From NCBI RefSeq assembly GCF_900109655.1, contig NZ_FOAT01000004.1, positions 186,001-250,000 on the forward strand: a stretch of 64,000 bases of DNA, in the 5' to 3' direction. Positions 53,766 through 63,265 of this stretch are shown piece after piece. This DNA comes from Hominimerdicola alba. GTDB taxonomy: Bacteria; Bacillota; Clostridia; Oscillospirales; Ruminococcaceae. The first letter of the stretch is position 1; each line of letters starts with the position of its first letter. The notes beneath the pieces are model-generated. The model did not search any database. It saw nothing but the letters and a program-made list of their open reading frames with translations, and was not told where the DNA came from. A program made the position numbers and the translations under genes.

Positions 53766-55154
53766 ATGAAAAAGAGGATCATCAGTATTGTGAGTGCGGC
53801 TGCAGCAGCTGTCACATTAACTTTCGGAACAGGTGTTCTGCCGACAGTATGCGAGGTCACACCGATAAAGGCAAATGCGAGTACATATGCGTATAATAAC
53901 AGTTATTACGTATACGACGATTTCAGGTATAAATTCATAGATCAAGATGAAACAGTTACCATAATCAAATATACAGGAAAAGATGAGGAGGTCACTATAC
54001 CCGCTGAGATAAATGGCTATAAAGTTATTGAAATCGAATACGAGGCTTTTGAAAAATGCAAAACTATTACCTCTGTTATTATACCCGAGGGAGTAACCTA
54101 TATTGGAGATAGTGCATTTTCCGGTTGTGAGAAACTAGCTTCTGTTACCATTCCCAAAAGTGTAAAAGTAATAAGCAGCGATGCTTTCGAGAATACCGCA
54201 TGGCTGAATGAACAGAGAAAAGCAGACCCTCTGGTCATAGTTAATAATATCCTTATAGATGGCAGAACCGCTTCAGGAGATGTTGTCATTCCCGATACCG
54301 TCAAAATCATAGGCAGTTCATCATTTTATAATAATTCAGAACTCACATCTGTGTCTATTCCCGACAGTGTTACAGAAATACATGGCGGTGCATTCTTCAA
54401 CTGTTCGTCAATGAGATCTATCACTATTCCTAAAAATGTCTCCTTCATAGGCTGGTATGCAATTGGGTATTATTATGATGACTCCACAACTGATGAAAAA
54501 TTACAAAAAAACTTCAAAGTATACTGCTATGCCCATTCCGAAGGCTTTACATACGCTTACTCAAAAAAATTAAACTATGAGATAATTGGCTGCAAAGCAC
54601 CTATTATTTACTCCGAAACGCTGCCCGGTGCTGTCATGCTCCAATGGACGAAGGCATCCGGCGTAAGTCAGTATGGTATAGCATGTTATGTTAACGGTAA
54701 GTGGAAGCTTCTCGATACTCTTCCCGCTGGTAATTTTTATACATACCCGCTTCCAAACCTCCCATCCCCATACTATGTACTGAAAAACCTCAAATACGGT
54801 ACACAATACAAAGTTGCAGTTGTTGGTATGGTGAACGGCAAGTGGGATCCGGATTTTTCAAATGCCGTAACCGTTACTCCCGATGCTCCTCACGATCTGA
54901 AGGAAAAAGCGGAGGTCAAAGGAAGCAAGTTCAAGCTTACATGGACCGCCGATAAAGAAGCTGAGGGCTATGCAGTGGCAGTATTCCAGAATGACAGATG
55001 GAAGATAGTAGGTAAAACTTCCGCTGACAAAACATCCTACATCTCACCTGATCTTCCCGCAGGCACTTATAATGTAGCTGTTGCCGCTAAGATCAACGGC
55101 AGATACGATACCACCCACATTCAGGATCAACCCCTGGAGATAACCATTTCATAA
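53766..55154 (+). CDS. Secreted BspA-type leucine-rich repeat protein with two Fn3-like modules
   Basis: 462 residues. Signal peptide about 1-38. BspA/LRR_5 repeats (about 60-275) include ITSVIIPEGVTYIGDSAF and LTSVSIPDSVTEIHGGAF. Two C-terminal Fn3-like modules (about 277-370 and 373-462) have the shared pattern YGIA-CYVNGKWKLL and VAVAAKINGRYDT. It has no catalytic domain, so adhesion or glycan binding is likely. It is paralogous to the protein at 20.9 kb, sharing the insert W-L-x-x-Q-R-x-x-x-P-x-VIVN-x-x-LID. RBS GAGGGG precedes the ATG. Confidence 0.88.
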   Translation: MKKRIISIVSAAAAAVTLTFGTGVLPTVCEVTPIKANASTYAYNNSYYVYDDFRYKFIDQDETVTIIKYTGKDEEVTIPAEINGYKVIEIEYEAFEKCKTITSVIIPEGVTYIGDSAFSGCEKLASVTIPKSVKVISSDAFENTAWLNEQRKADPLVIVNNILIDGRTASGDVVIPDTVKIIGSSSFYNNSELTSVSIPDSVTEIHGGAFFNCSSMRSITIPKNVSFIGWYAIGYYYDDSTTDEKLQKNFKVYCYAHSEGFTYAYSKKLNYEIIGCKAPIIYSETLPGAVMLQWTKASGVSQYGIACYVNGKWKLLDTLPAGNFYTYPLPNLPSPYYVLKNLKYGTQYKVAVVGMVNGKWDPDFSNAVTVTPDAPHDLKEKAEVKGSKFKLTWTADKEAEGYAVAVFQNDRWKIVGKTSADKTSYISPDLPAGTYNVAVAAKINGRYDTTHIQDQPLEITIS

Positions 55155-55234
55155 ACATACATTACAGCATAAAAGACCGACTCGGATATGACGTTCATGT
55201 CAATCTTTGCAATTTACTCTGTTATAACGAAAAT

Positions 55235-55269
55235 GACCCTGCCCGGAATCGGGCAGGGTCTGTTTTTTG
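55235..55269. terminator. Strong GC hairpin terminator
   Basis: GACCCTGCCCG pairs perfectly with CGGGCAGGGTC around a 4-base loop, followed by TGTTTTTTGG. It also sits past the end of the convergent pilin gene. Confidence 0.85.
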
Positions 55270-55347
55270 GGGAAGTTGGGGAAAACTATTTATGATGATC
55301 TTACATCACATACAAATCATTTGGCATTCAATTATCAAGAAAAGTAA

Positions 55348-55992
55348 TCAGTAGTTATGGTTAGCGTGCTCTATCGCGAATTCGTCGGTGTGACCTGCTG
55401 CAAATTTACAGAATAATTTGGTCGCCTTTTCATCTGCATCTGCATCTGCGAGATTGTTTGTACTAGCTTTTGTTGCACAATATGAAATATCCAGATTACC
55501 ATCAGGCATTATTCTGAAATGTATCTCATATGCTACCCAGTTATGGTTTGAATGACACATAAGAGTTGTATCTTTTTTATAAACCTGCTGCTCGCCTTCG
55601 CCCGGGACATCTCCGCCTCGTCTCCTTATAGCGGCATCTTCTTTTACATAACCATTGTCGATCAGCATCTGCATCATTTGTTTTGATGAAGTTCTGACAT
55701 CATCTTTACCGACGTATATATATCCCCAGGATGAAGTACCGTCCGGATCCAGATTTGTTGACCATGGATTGTACAAATTAAGGTCGTCATCTAATGCAGC
55801 CATAGACATGATCAGTTTTCCGAGATCTTTTGCTTCATTAGCATCACGGGTATTGTTTGCCTTTTCTATAAGCTTCAGCAGATTAGGAACGATCATTGCA
55901 GCCATAACTGCAACTATTGAAATAACTGTGATAAGTTCAACCAAAGTAAAACCCTTACGGTTCGGAGAATTTATATTATTATTTTTTTTCAT
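55348..55992 (-). CDS. Type IV pilin-like (prepilin N-methylation) protein
   Basis: 214 residues. After a 13-residue basic leader, RKGFTLVELITVISIVAVMAAM is the prepilin peptidase site and hydrophobic helix, with the Glu at +5. The C-terminal domain is a globular head with four Cys (including one pair around MCHSNHNW and YCATKAS). No pilus machinery (PilB, PilC, PilD) is in the window. In R. albus, pilin-like proteins have been tied to cellulose adhesion, so an adhesin is plausible. Its promoter lies 150 bases upstream and leaves a long leader. Confidence 0.9.
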   Translation of the reverse strand: MKKNNNINSPNRKGFTLVELITVISIVAVMAAMIVPNLLKLIEKANNTRDANEAKDLGKLIMSMAALDDDLNLYNPWSTNLDPDGTSSWGYIYVGKDDVRTSSKQMMQMLIDNGYVKEDAAIRRRGGDVPGEGEQQVYKKDTTLMCHSNHNWVAYEIHFRIMPDGNLDISYCATKASTNNLADADADEKATKLFCKFAAGHTDEFAIEHANHNY

Positions 55993-56145
55993 ATTAAACC
56001 ACCCTTATCATCATTGTCTTAGTTTTTAAAAACTATATCTTACCACATATCATCGACCACGCCCGATGGATATGCTTACGAAATATTTTCGATTTTCAAA
56101 AAACTTTCTCAATATCTTTCGGCAGTATTTTGTTTTCTGTAAATA

Positions 56146-56174
56146 ACTATAACACAACTTATACCTTTTGTCAA
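56146..56174 (-). promoter_or_regulatory. Promoter of the pilin-like gene
   Basis: TTGACA (56169-56174), 17-base spacer, TATAGT (56146-56151) on the minus strand. The predicted leader of about 150 bases holds a short hairpin, CATCG/CGATG (56051-56068). Confidence 0.75.
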
Positions 56175-56250
56175 TGGGGATTTTGTTATAAATTCGTGAA
56201 TACGAATTGTAGCCAATCAGTATCAGTGCTGCAATTCCATATATTCCCAC

Positions 56251-56283
56251 GAAAACGTTTGATTTGCGATTTTGAAAACGTTT
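56251..56283. promoter_or_regulatory. Tandem LacI-type operators between the pilin and beta-helix genes
   Basis: GAAAACGTTT occurs at 56251-56260 and 56274-56283; the two centres are 23 bases apart, about two helical turns. The AAAACGTTT core, with central CG, is typical of LacI/CcpA-family sites. Confidence 0.45.
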
Positions 56284-56460
56284 TTGTTTTGTTGAACGAT
56301 GTATTGTATTAAAATGATAATTTATTAATACAACTTTTAGATTTTGAATATTTTCAGAATTGCCGTTCAAACTTACGAAAATGATATTTTCGTGATTAGT
56401 TAACGCGTTAATAAAATTATAAGATAAAAAGGATACTAACACTCTATCAGCCAAAAGCGA

Positions 56461-56489
56461 TTGACATCCTCGGATAAATGTGATAAAAT
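56461..56489 (+). promoter_or_regulatory. Promoter of the beta-helix dockerin gene
   Basis: TTGACA (56461-56466), 17-base spacer, TAAAAT (56484-56489). GGAGGAG lies 7 bases before the ATG. Confidence 0.75.
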
Positions 56490-56554
56490 ATTATTAAATA
56501 TATTAATCAATCATTGAATGACCAGTATTTAATACATTTCAAGGAGGAGCTAAA

Positions 56555-58780
56555 ATGAATTTAACATTCAAACGTATAACCGCTGCAGTCATAGCATTAA
56601 CGATGTCCGCAGGCTTTATACCGTCCATATGCAGCAGTTTTCAGATGTTTGAAGGAACATCTCTGACAGCTTACGCAGCTGATTTCAACACGGCAAAGGT
56701 TTCAAATTATGATGAGCTGAAGGCTGCAATTGAAAATGAGGACATTTCGACCATTATAGTCACTGCGGATATTAATGTACCCTGCGAAACAGTAAAAAGG
56801 TCAACAGTGACCACATTACAGCTGATCATCGACCGCAGTCTTACTATCGAAAGTGCAGAAGGCAAAAAGTTTACGATAAAACGTACTGCTGCAGAAGGCG
56901 CTAACAGCGGTAGCCTGACCTCTGTATTTGGCATAAAAGGAAACGGTACAGGTGATGGATATAACAACGTTGCCACAAATACCGTTGAAGTGGAGCTTCG
57001 AAATATCATAATCGATGGCGGCGCTGTATGGAGCGAAGAGGGTATAACAAATACTTCTCCACACAATTCAGGGGCAAGCGGACGAGCTATGATAGATATA
57101 TATCAGGGTGCTGTGCTGAACCTCGGTGACGGACTTGAGCTTCGCAACTCCTCTACCACCAATTCCACTGATACCACCTGTTCGGACGGCGGCACATCTG
57201 CAAACTACGGCGGTGCTGTAAGAGTTGATTATACCAGACCTCATGGCGGCGGAACAGTCAATGTAAAAGCAGGATCAGTTATACACGATTGCTATGCCAA
57301 CGGCGGATGGGGCGGCGCACTGGGCGCATACAACTTTGCTCACCTTAACGTTTACGGCGGAACTATATATAACTGCGCTTCGGGTCACGGCGGAGCTATC
57401 GGCTGCACATTCAGATCAGGAACTTCAAGAGATGACGCCGCTACTGTAAATATGTACGGCGGATATATCCACGACTGCTATGCAAACTACCGCGGAGGTG
57501 CGATAAATTTTGACGGTAATACCGAGAACTTTGTCCTTGGCGGCAAAATAGAGAACTGCCACGCAAGCTTAGGCGGTGCGATAGCTATGAGCGACGGCGA
57601 TGTTATCCTGCATCTTCCCGACGCTGCCATAGGACAGCTGACCATCGAGGGCTGCGGTGAGAGCAACTTTACACCTGATTATGGATACAGCGGTCTGGGA
57701 AGAGATTCTTCGGGCTCAAAATTAGATCTGAACGATAATAACGTTGTTACCATATCCTTTGATGCTATGCGCTCTGACGATGACAAGTATGCTTCTCTGA
57801 CTATAACCAAACACCTTGATGATGAAGGCTTCTGGCAGGGTAATTCTCTTGGCGAAGCTTTCCCCGGAGACCCCATTCAGGCGGGTTATGTTTTTGACGG
57901 CTGGTACGATAATAAAGAATATAACGGCGAACCCATAACCGCACAGACGGTTTTCGATAAGGATACCGCACTTTACGCAAAGTGGAAAGATCACGATCAT
58001 GAATGGTCATACACAGCTGATAAAAACACGATAACCGCCGAATGTACCGCTGATTCCATATGCAATATCAAAAAAGGTCTGACACTTACCCTCTGCGCTC
58101 CAGAAGCTCTTACCTATGACGGAACAGCAAAGTCAGCTTATATAAATGATGACTATAACAAATCAGCTTTCCCCGACAATTACGTTATAGAATACTATAA
58201 TGGTGACAAAAAGCTGTCCGCCGCTCCTGTTGATGCAGGTGACTATACAGCAAAAATCACTGTAGGCAATGCGGTGGCAATCGTTGATTTTACTGTTGCA
58301 AAAGCAGAAGCCAAAGCCACTGACAAGCCAAAAGCTTTAAAAGACCTTAAATTCAACAGCAAGGAACAAAAGCTTGTCAGCGCAGGCTCGTCAAAGGACG
58401 GAAATTTCGTATATGCTGTAAGTAACAGCAAAGAACAGGCTCCCGATGATAAGGCATATTCCGTGGATATCCCAAAGGGAAAAGAAGTCGGTACTTACTT
58501 TGTATGGTTCAAGATAAAGGGCGATAAAAACCATCTTGATACAAAGGCAGAATGTGTTGAAGCAGTCATCGGAGAAAGAATACCTTTACTCGGCGACGTC
58601 AACAACGACGGCAAGATCAACATTACCGATATCACAAAGATCGCAGCTCATGTAAAGGGCAAAAAGCTGCTGAAAAATGATGAGTTCACTCGTGCTGATA
58701 TAAATAAGGACGGCAAGATAACAATTACCGATATTACAAAGGTTGCCGCACACGTAAAGGGCAAAAAACTGATAAAATGA
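56555..58780 (+). CDS. Secreted beta-helix protein with Listeria-Bacteroides repeat and C-terminal dockerin
   Basis: 741 residues. Signal peptide about 1-40. A right-handed parallel beta-helix-like region (about 45-380) has repeated G-G-[AG]-[IV] turns such as YGGAVRVDY, NGGWGGALGAY, GHGGAIGCTF and YRGGAINF. A Listeria-Bacteroides repeat (about 430-475; YVFDGWYDNKEYNG and ALYAKW) and two beta domains (about 495-670) follow. The C-terminal dockerin (about 680-741) has two almost identical halves, DVNNDGKINITDITK and DINKDGKITITDITK. It may bind or cleave a polysaccharide (polysaccharide lyases and pectinases share the helix), but I see no catalytic motif I can name. It would join a cellulosome through its dockerin. 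Confidence 0.85.
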   Translation: MNLTFKRITAAVIALTMSAGFIPSICSSFQMFEGTSLTAYAADFNTAKVSNYDELKAAIENEDISTIIVTADINVPCETVKRSTVTTLQLIIDRSLTIESAEGKKFTIKRTAAEGANSGSLTSVFGIKGNGTGDGYNNVATNTVEVELRNIIIDGGAVWSEEGITNTSPHNSGASGRAMIDIYQGAVLNLGDGLELRNSSTTNSTDTTCSDGGTSANYGGAVRVDYTRPHGGGTVNVKAGSVIHDCYANGGWGGALGAYNFAHLNVYGGTIYNCASGHGGAIGCTFRSGTSRDDAATVNMYGGYIHDCYANYRGGAINFDGNTENFVLGGKIENCHASLGGAIAMSDGDVILHLPDAAIGQLTIEGCGESNFTPDYGYSGLGRDSSGSKLDLNDNNVVTISFDAMRSDDDKYASLTITKHLDDEGFWQGNSLGEAFPGDPIQAGYVFDGWYDNKEYNGEPITAQTVFDKDTALYAKWKDHDHEWSYTADKNTITAECTADSICNIKKGLTLTLCAPEALTYDGTAKSAYINDDYNKSAFPDNYVIEYYNGDKKLSAAPVDAGDYTAKITVGNAVAIVDFTVAKAEAKATDKPKALKDLKFNSKEQKLVSAGSSKDGNFVYAVSNSKEQAPDDKAYSVDIPKGKEVGTYFVWFKIKGDKNHLDTKAECVEAVIGERIPLLGDVNNDGKINITDITKIAAHVKGKKLLKNDEFTRADINKDGKITITDITKVAAHVKGKKLIK

Positions 58781-58809
58781 TAAATCGGATAAATTTTCCG
58801 TAAAAAGCA

Positions 58810-58843
58810 AGGCAGCAGTAAAAAACATACTGCTGCCTGTTAT
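58810..58843 (+). terminator. Terminator after the beta-helix gene
   Basis: AGGCAGCAGT (58810-58819) pairs with ACTGCTGCCT (58829-58838), followed by TGTTATTG. Confidence 0.78.
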
Positions 58844-58887
58844 TGTTCCGATGTACTATTATAAAACCGAAAACAGATAGTAATGAG

Positions 58888-58921
58888 CAAAGTCCTGCAC
58901 AAGACAGTGCAGGACTTTGTT
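58888..58921 (-). terminator. Terminator of the CE1 esterase gene
   Basis: A perfect 13-base stem, CAAAGTCCTGCAC with GTGCAGGACTTTG, lies 35 bases past the CE1 stop on the minus strand. The T-run is short. Confidence 0.65.
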
Positions 58922-58954
58922 TGCAGGTAATTATCGTTGTTTTGCTTATTATCC

Positions 58955-60592
58955 TTAATTCTGGAAAGCTATGCGGAAGAAATTGTAAAGGTGAGCTCTT
59001 ATACAGTTATCACCGTGGTAGCCGCCGTTTACATAGTGCCAGATATGAGGAACACCATTCTTCTCAAAGTTAGAATGATATGTCTTAGGATTATCATAAA
59101 CAACAGTATCGTCGCTTCCGCCTGTTATCATCAGGAAGTAAGGCTGATTATCAGCGCTCCAGTTGAAGGAACCTGTAACTCCAGGAGCGGGACATATAGC
59201 ACCGACATAGCCGAAGAGATCGGGTCTCTTCATACCAATGAGGAGAGCCTCACGTCCGCCCATAGAGAAGCCTGTGATAGCGGTGTTGTCCTTGCCTGTC
59301 AGGATGCTATAGTTCTTTTCCATATAGGGCATAAGATCCTTGGTGAGATCGTTTATGAAGTTATCATAGCCCTGGTTGTTTGTTTCGTCCATGCCTGTGC
59401 AAGCCTTGAGAGTTGGGCTGGAGAATACATCGGGGAATACGCAGATCATTTCCTTAGCTGCGCCCTCAGCGATAGCGTTGCCTATCATCTCGCGGGTATG
59501 CATATCAGCATTTCCCTTTGTGAGCATTCTGTCGATGCCCTCATAGTAGCCGTGCATGATGTACATTACGGGGTACTTCTTGTTAGGATCATAGTTTGGA
59601 GGCAGAAGTATATTTACGTCCTTCTGTCTGTTGCAGGTGGTCGAATAGTAGCTCTTCTTCTGTATCTGACCGTAAGTTACGCCGCTCTTGGAACGGTTTG
59701 CAGAATCAGGCTCTTTTTCAACTATGGTGGACTTAACCTTGTCAGTGAAATCCTTCATTGAAAGATGATTATTGACCACAGGGAATTCTGTGATCTCGCC
59801 AACAAGATATGACTGAAGTGCGGATACATCATCTTCATCGATAACACCGCTCTTGTCAACATCTGCATTTTTCTCTGCAGTACTGTTGATAAATCCTCTT
59901 ACCATACCTCTCTTGAGTTCGATAAGGTCAAGTACGGTGAGATCGCCGTCAAGATCAACGTCACCTCTTCTGACACCCTTGCTGATTACGACCTTTGATG
60001 TAGGACCGTCGATCTTTGTTCCTGCGGGAGCAGCTATGATCTCATCAACATAGAAATCACAGGTCTCATCGGTAGTTTCAACTACCAGTACCAGATCGGC
60101 AGCCCCTGCGGGGATAGTGTATTCAGCATTGTAGAGCTGAACGAACTCGCCGCGGTTTGCAAAAGTCTGTGCTATCTTATCATAGCTTGTTGTACCGTTC
60201 AGGCTATACTGAAGTGTTAGTTTGAATTCGGTTGGATCAGAACCCGTAAGGTTTGTAAAGCAGGCGCTGAAAGCGTAGCTTTTGCCTGGAACGAATGTAG
60301 TCGTGCTCAGTGATTTCTGTCCTCCGTTCCATGAAGCGGTTCTGCCCGAAATGAACAGTGATCTGGAACCCATGTACTTTGCATCGCTGCTTACAGCAGC
60401 TTTACAGCCGCCTCTTGCGGACCAGTCATCTGTTCCGCTTTCAAAAGTATCATGGAAGATGTAGCTGCTAGTACCGGCTGCTTCAACGGTAAGCGCAGGC
60501 GCTGTTGGTACAAGAGCCAGACAGGATGCTGCCAGTGTTGCCGATGACAGCACTGACAATAGTTTTTTTCCAATCGTTTTTGAACTTGACAT
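58955..60592 (-). CDS. Secreted CBM22-like / dockerin / CE1 feruloyl-esterase-like protein
   Basis: 545 residues. Signal peptide about 1-38. A CBM22-like module (about 44-190) shares FHDTFESGTDDWSARGG, NGGQKSLS and VETTDETCDFYVDEI with the GH43 proteins of this window. An internal dockerin (about 208-272) has DVDLDGDLTV and DVDKSGVIDE. The C-terminal esterase (about 290-545) is of the CE1/esterase-D fold: nucleophile GFSMGG, then an acid Asp in GGSDDTVVY and His in GGYHGDN. This would remove ferulate or acetate from xylan. Its start lies behind GGAGG. The gene follows the GH43 gene at 60.7 kb on the same strand, with a terminator between. Confidence 0.92.
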   Translation of the reverse strand: MSSSKTIGKKLLSVLSSATLAASCLALVPTAPALTVEAAGTSSYIFHDTFESGTDDWSARGGCKAAVSSDAKYMGSRSLFISGRTASWNGGQKSLSTTTFVPGKSYAFSACFTNLTGSDPTEFKLTLQYSLNGTTSYDKIAQTFANRGEFVQLYNAEYTIPAGAADLVLVVETTDETCDFYVDEIIAAPAGTKIDGPTSKVVISKGVRRGDVDLDGDLTVLDLIELKRGMVRGFINSTAEKNADVDKSGVIDEDDVSALQSYLVGEITEFPVVNNHLSMKDFTDKVKSTIVEKEPDSANRSKSGVTYGQIQKKSYYSTTCNRQKDVNILLPPNYDPNKKYPVMYIMHGYYEGIDRMLTKGNADMHTREMIGNAIAEGAAKEMICVFPDVFSSPTLKACTGMDETNNQGYDNFINDLTKDLMPYMEKNYSILTGKDNTAITGFSMGGREALLIGMKRPDLFGYVGAICPAPGVTGSFNWSADNQPYFLMITGGSDDTVVYDNPKTYHSNFEKNGVPHIWHYVNGGYHGDNCIRAHLYNFFRIAFQN

Positions 60593-60647
60593 TAGTTTTT
60601 CCTCCGATCTGATTTGGTATGCTATAACCTAGATTTGTTCTTCTATT

Positions 60648-60674
60648 CTAAAAAGTGCTGATATACAGCACTTC
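60648..60674 (-). terminator. Terminator between GH43 and CE1 genes
   Basis: AAGTGCTG (60653-60660) pairs with CAGCACTT (60666-60673); on the minus strand TTTTTAG follows. It suggests partial termination before the CE1 gene. Confidence 0.65.
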
Positions 60675-60748
60675 CTAGACCATATTAATTATCGCCGAGT
60701 AATATCCTACGCAGTTCCTATCTCGGCTAATGACCTGCAGCGCACCGA

Positions 60749-63172
60749 TCACTCAACCGTGACCTTGAAAGCTCTGGCATTTATGTTGCTTATATCCCAC
60801 TTGCCGTTTATCTTGGCGCAAACGACCATTTCATAGGTACTGCCGGGTCTGAGCTTAGGTGATGTAAAGATAACATTATCAGTGTAAGCCTGAACTTTCC
60901 ACTTGCCGCCCAGCTTGACCGCAACGCCGTACTGTGTCGCACCGTTAACAGGGTTCCATTTCAGCTGGAACTGGTGATAAACATCATTGTATGCGATATA
61001 GTTTATAGATGGATAGCTGTCGCCAGTGGGAGTTACAGCAATCATATTTGAAAAATCATTGCTCCATTTACCGTTTGTCATTGCAATGACAGCAACATTA
61101 TATTTGAATCCCGACATAAGTCCTTTGATGGTGTAGGAATTGCCGCCGGTTTCCGCTATCTTCTTCCATTTGCCGTCTGTATAGCCGCATACTGCGTACT
61201 TTTCAGCACCGGGAACAGTCGTCCATGTAAGCTTGACAGAGGTATAGCCGGGCTCATATGAAACTGTCGGCGGAGTTGTAACTACAGCCTGAGGACCATC
61301 TATAACTGTGCCGCCTGCTGCTGCAAAGAAGTTATCAACATAGAAGTTTGTAGCAGAGGTATTGTCATCTGAATCGCCCTCTGTCTCCACATATACCAGA
61401 AGATTTTTGGCTCCGCTCGGTATCTTGTAGCTTGTATTCGCAAGCTGTGTCCACTCGCCCTTTGAAACGTTCTTGGTGTCTATCTTATCATAGTGAGTCT
61501 CTCCGTCCGAACCTGTATACTGGAGAGTGAGGTGGAATTTTGTAGAAGACGCGCCCTCGTTATACTTTACAATAGCCGAGAAGCTGTAGCTCTCCCCTGC
61601 CTTGAACTTATAATTCAGGCTCTTGCCGAGACCCTGCCATGAAGAGGAACGGTTTGAGCAGTATGCAGAGCCCGTGCCCTCATATGCTTCGTCAGTGCTC
61701 AAAGCAACTTTTGAACCGCCTCTGTCAGAACAGCCGTCAAGCTTGCCCTCGAATGTATTCTTAAAAATATAAGTGTCTGTGCCCGATGAATTTGCACCTG
61801 CACCGCCAAACTTCCACCAGTCGATATTCATAAGATATCCGTCGCCGCCGTTGAATACAAGGTAGAGGTCGTGCTCGCCTTCAGCACCCGATACATCACA
61901 GGATACTTCTTTCCAGTTATGCCAGCCGCCCGTATCGCCGACGTTAAGTGTACCCACAACAGGTCCTGTCTTGCTGTCAAGGTGAAGCTCGATGTATCCG
62001 CCGTTTCCTGCCGAAGCAACGGAAGCTGTGAACTTATCAGCTCCTTCACCGAAGTCAACGCCTGCGACCTTTATGTAAGAACCCTTTTTGATATATCCCA
62101 CATTTACGGAACCGTTATCGTCCTTTTCGGTCTTGACTCCTTCGCTCCAGCAGATAGTTTCAGCCTCTACTCTCTCAAAAGGATCCAAAGCTTCGAGCTG
62201 CTGCGGTCCGCTGTTTGTTGGCTTCACAACAGGGATAGTACCGTCAGCGTTGTATGTGAATTCCTCACAGGCAGCACTTCTGTTGAACGTACCTCCACCG
62301 GGGAGACCGTTCTTGTGATAGAAAAAGTAAGAATGATCCTTATAGTCGATTATACCTCCATGAGTGGTGAAGCAGTTTGAGCCCTGCTGTATCACGCCGC
62401 GGTATGTCCAGGGACCGGTAACGGAAGGACCTGTTGCATAGCACTGGCTCTCTCCGCCGTAACCGTCAACAAAAGATGCCCACACAAGATAGTAAAGGTT
62501 ATTACGCTTGTATATCCAGGGGCCTTCACCGTAGGAAGTGCTTCTTTCACTGCTGTAACCAAACTGCTGTGTGTTCATATCGAACTGCTTGATTTGACCA
62601 TCCAGCGTTACCATATCTTCCTTCAGCTTTACATAGTAGCATTTCGGATTGCCGAACATCAGCCACGCCTGACCGTCATCATCTATGATAACAGTCGGGT
62701 CGATATAATCCCAGTTAGGACCGCACAGCGGTTTCCCCAAAGGATCTCTGTATGGACCTTCGGGTGAATCTGCAACTGCAACACCGATAGCTCGTCCTCC
62801 GCCGCTCTTGTTGGTAGTGGTGAAATAGAAATAGTACTTGCCGTTGCGCTCGATACACTGTGAAGCCCATGCGTCGTTCTTGTTGCACCACGAGAACGAA
62901 GTATCCTCAAGTATCCTGCCGTGGTCTGTCCAGTTCTTCATATCCTTTGTGGAGAAGCACTGCCAGCCTGTCATGTAGTAGAAATCATTATTGCCTTCAC
63001 GGTCACAGCCTGTAAATACATACAGCTCATCGCCGATAACGATGGGAGCAGGGTCAGGTGTAAAAGATGTCTGTACGATCGGATTGTCTGCATTTGCAAC
63101 AATAGTCGCCGTTGTGCATAGGGTCGCAGCTGTCAGTGCAGCCTTGGTGATTGCTGAAAAAACCTTCTTCAT
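60749..63172 (-). CDS. Secreted GH43 / CBM6 / CBM22-like / two Fn3-like modules
   Basis: 807 residues. Signal peptide about 1-28. The GH43 domain (about 35-335) has FTPDPAPIV (base Asp), DYIDPTVIIDDDG and SYGEGPWIY (acid Glu). A CBM6 (about 345-465) shows ERVEAETICWSEG and YIKKGSYIKVAGVDFG, followed by IDWWKFGG. A CBM22-like module (about 470-630) has KNTFEGKLDGCSDRGG and SSWQGLGKSLNYK. Two Fn3-like modules (about 640-725 and 730-807) end the protein. No dockerin is present. GH43-CBM6-CBM22 layouts usually belong to arabinoxylan arabinofuranohydrolases. The ATG at 63172, behind GGAGA, was chosen over one seven codons upstream. Confidence 0.92.
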   Translation of the reverse strand: MKKVFSAITKAALTAATLCTTATIVANADNPIVQTSFTPDPAPIVIGDELYVFTGCDREGNNDFYYMTGWQCFSTKDMKNWTDHGRILEDTSFSWCNKNDAWASQCIERNGKYYFYFTTTNKSGGGRAIGVAVADSPEGPYRDPLGKPLCGPNWDYIDPTVIIDDDGQAWLMFGNPKCYYVKLKEDMVTLDGQIKQFDMNTQQFGYSSERSTSYGEGPWIYKRNNLYYLVWASFVDGYGGESQCYATGPSVTGPWTYRGVIQQGSNCFTTHGGIIDYKDHSYFFYHKNGLPGGGTFNRSAACEEFTYNADGTIPVVKPTNSGPQQLEALDPFERVEAETICWSEGVKTEKDDNGSVNVGYIKKGSYIKVAGVDFGEGADKFTASVASAGNGGYIELHLDSKTGPVVGTLNVGDTGGWHNWKEVSCDVSGAEGEHDLYLVFNGGDGYLMNIDWWKFGGAGANSSGTDTYIFKNTFEGKLDGCSDRGGSKVALSTDEAYEGTGSAYCSNRSSSWQGLGKSLNYKFKAGESYSFSAIVKYNEGASSTKFHLTLQYTGSDGETHYDKIDTKNVSKGEWTQLANTSYKIPSGAKNLLVYVETEGDSDDNTSATNFYVDNFFAAAGGTVIDGPQAVVTTPPTVSYEPGYTSVKLTWTTVPGAEKYAVCGYTDGKWKKIAETGGNSYTIKGLMSGFKYNVAVIAMTNGKWSNDFSNMIAVTPTGDSYPSINYIAYNDVYHQFQLKWNPVNGATQYGVAVKLGGKWKVQAYTDNVIFTSPKLRPGSTYEMVVCAKINGKWDISNINARAFKVTVE

Positions 63173-63265
63173 ATCAATTCTCCTTTTCATCATATTAAGT
63201 ATCCCTTTTTCTGACTCGACTACAGATCATATCTTTTAATCAGTTACGATAATTTTCACACCACT

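Noticed and set aside
56050-56454. Open frame of 134 codons on the minus strand between the pilin and beta-helix genes
   Set aside because: It has no ribosome site, A+T-rich composition and no protein-like pattern, and it lies across the pilin promoter and operators. I consider it chance.
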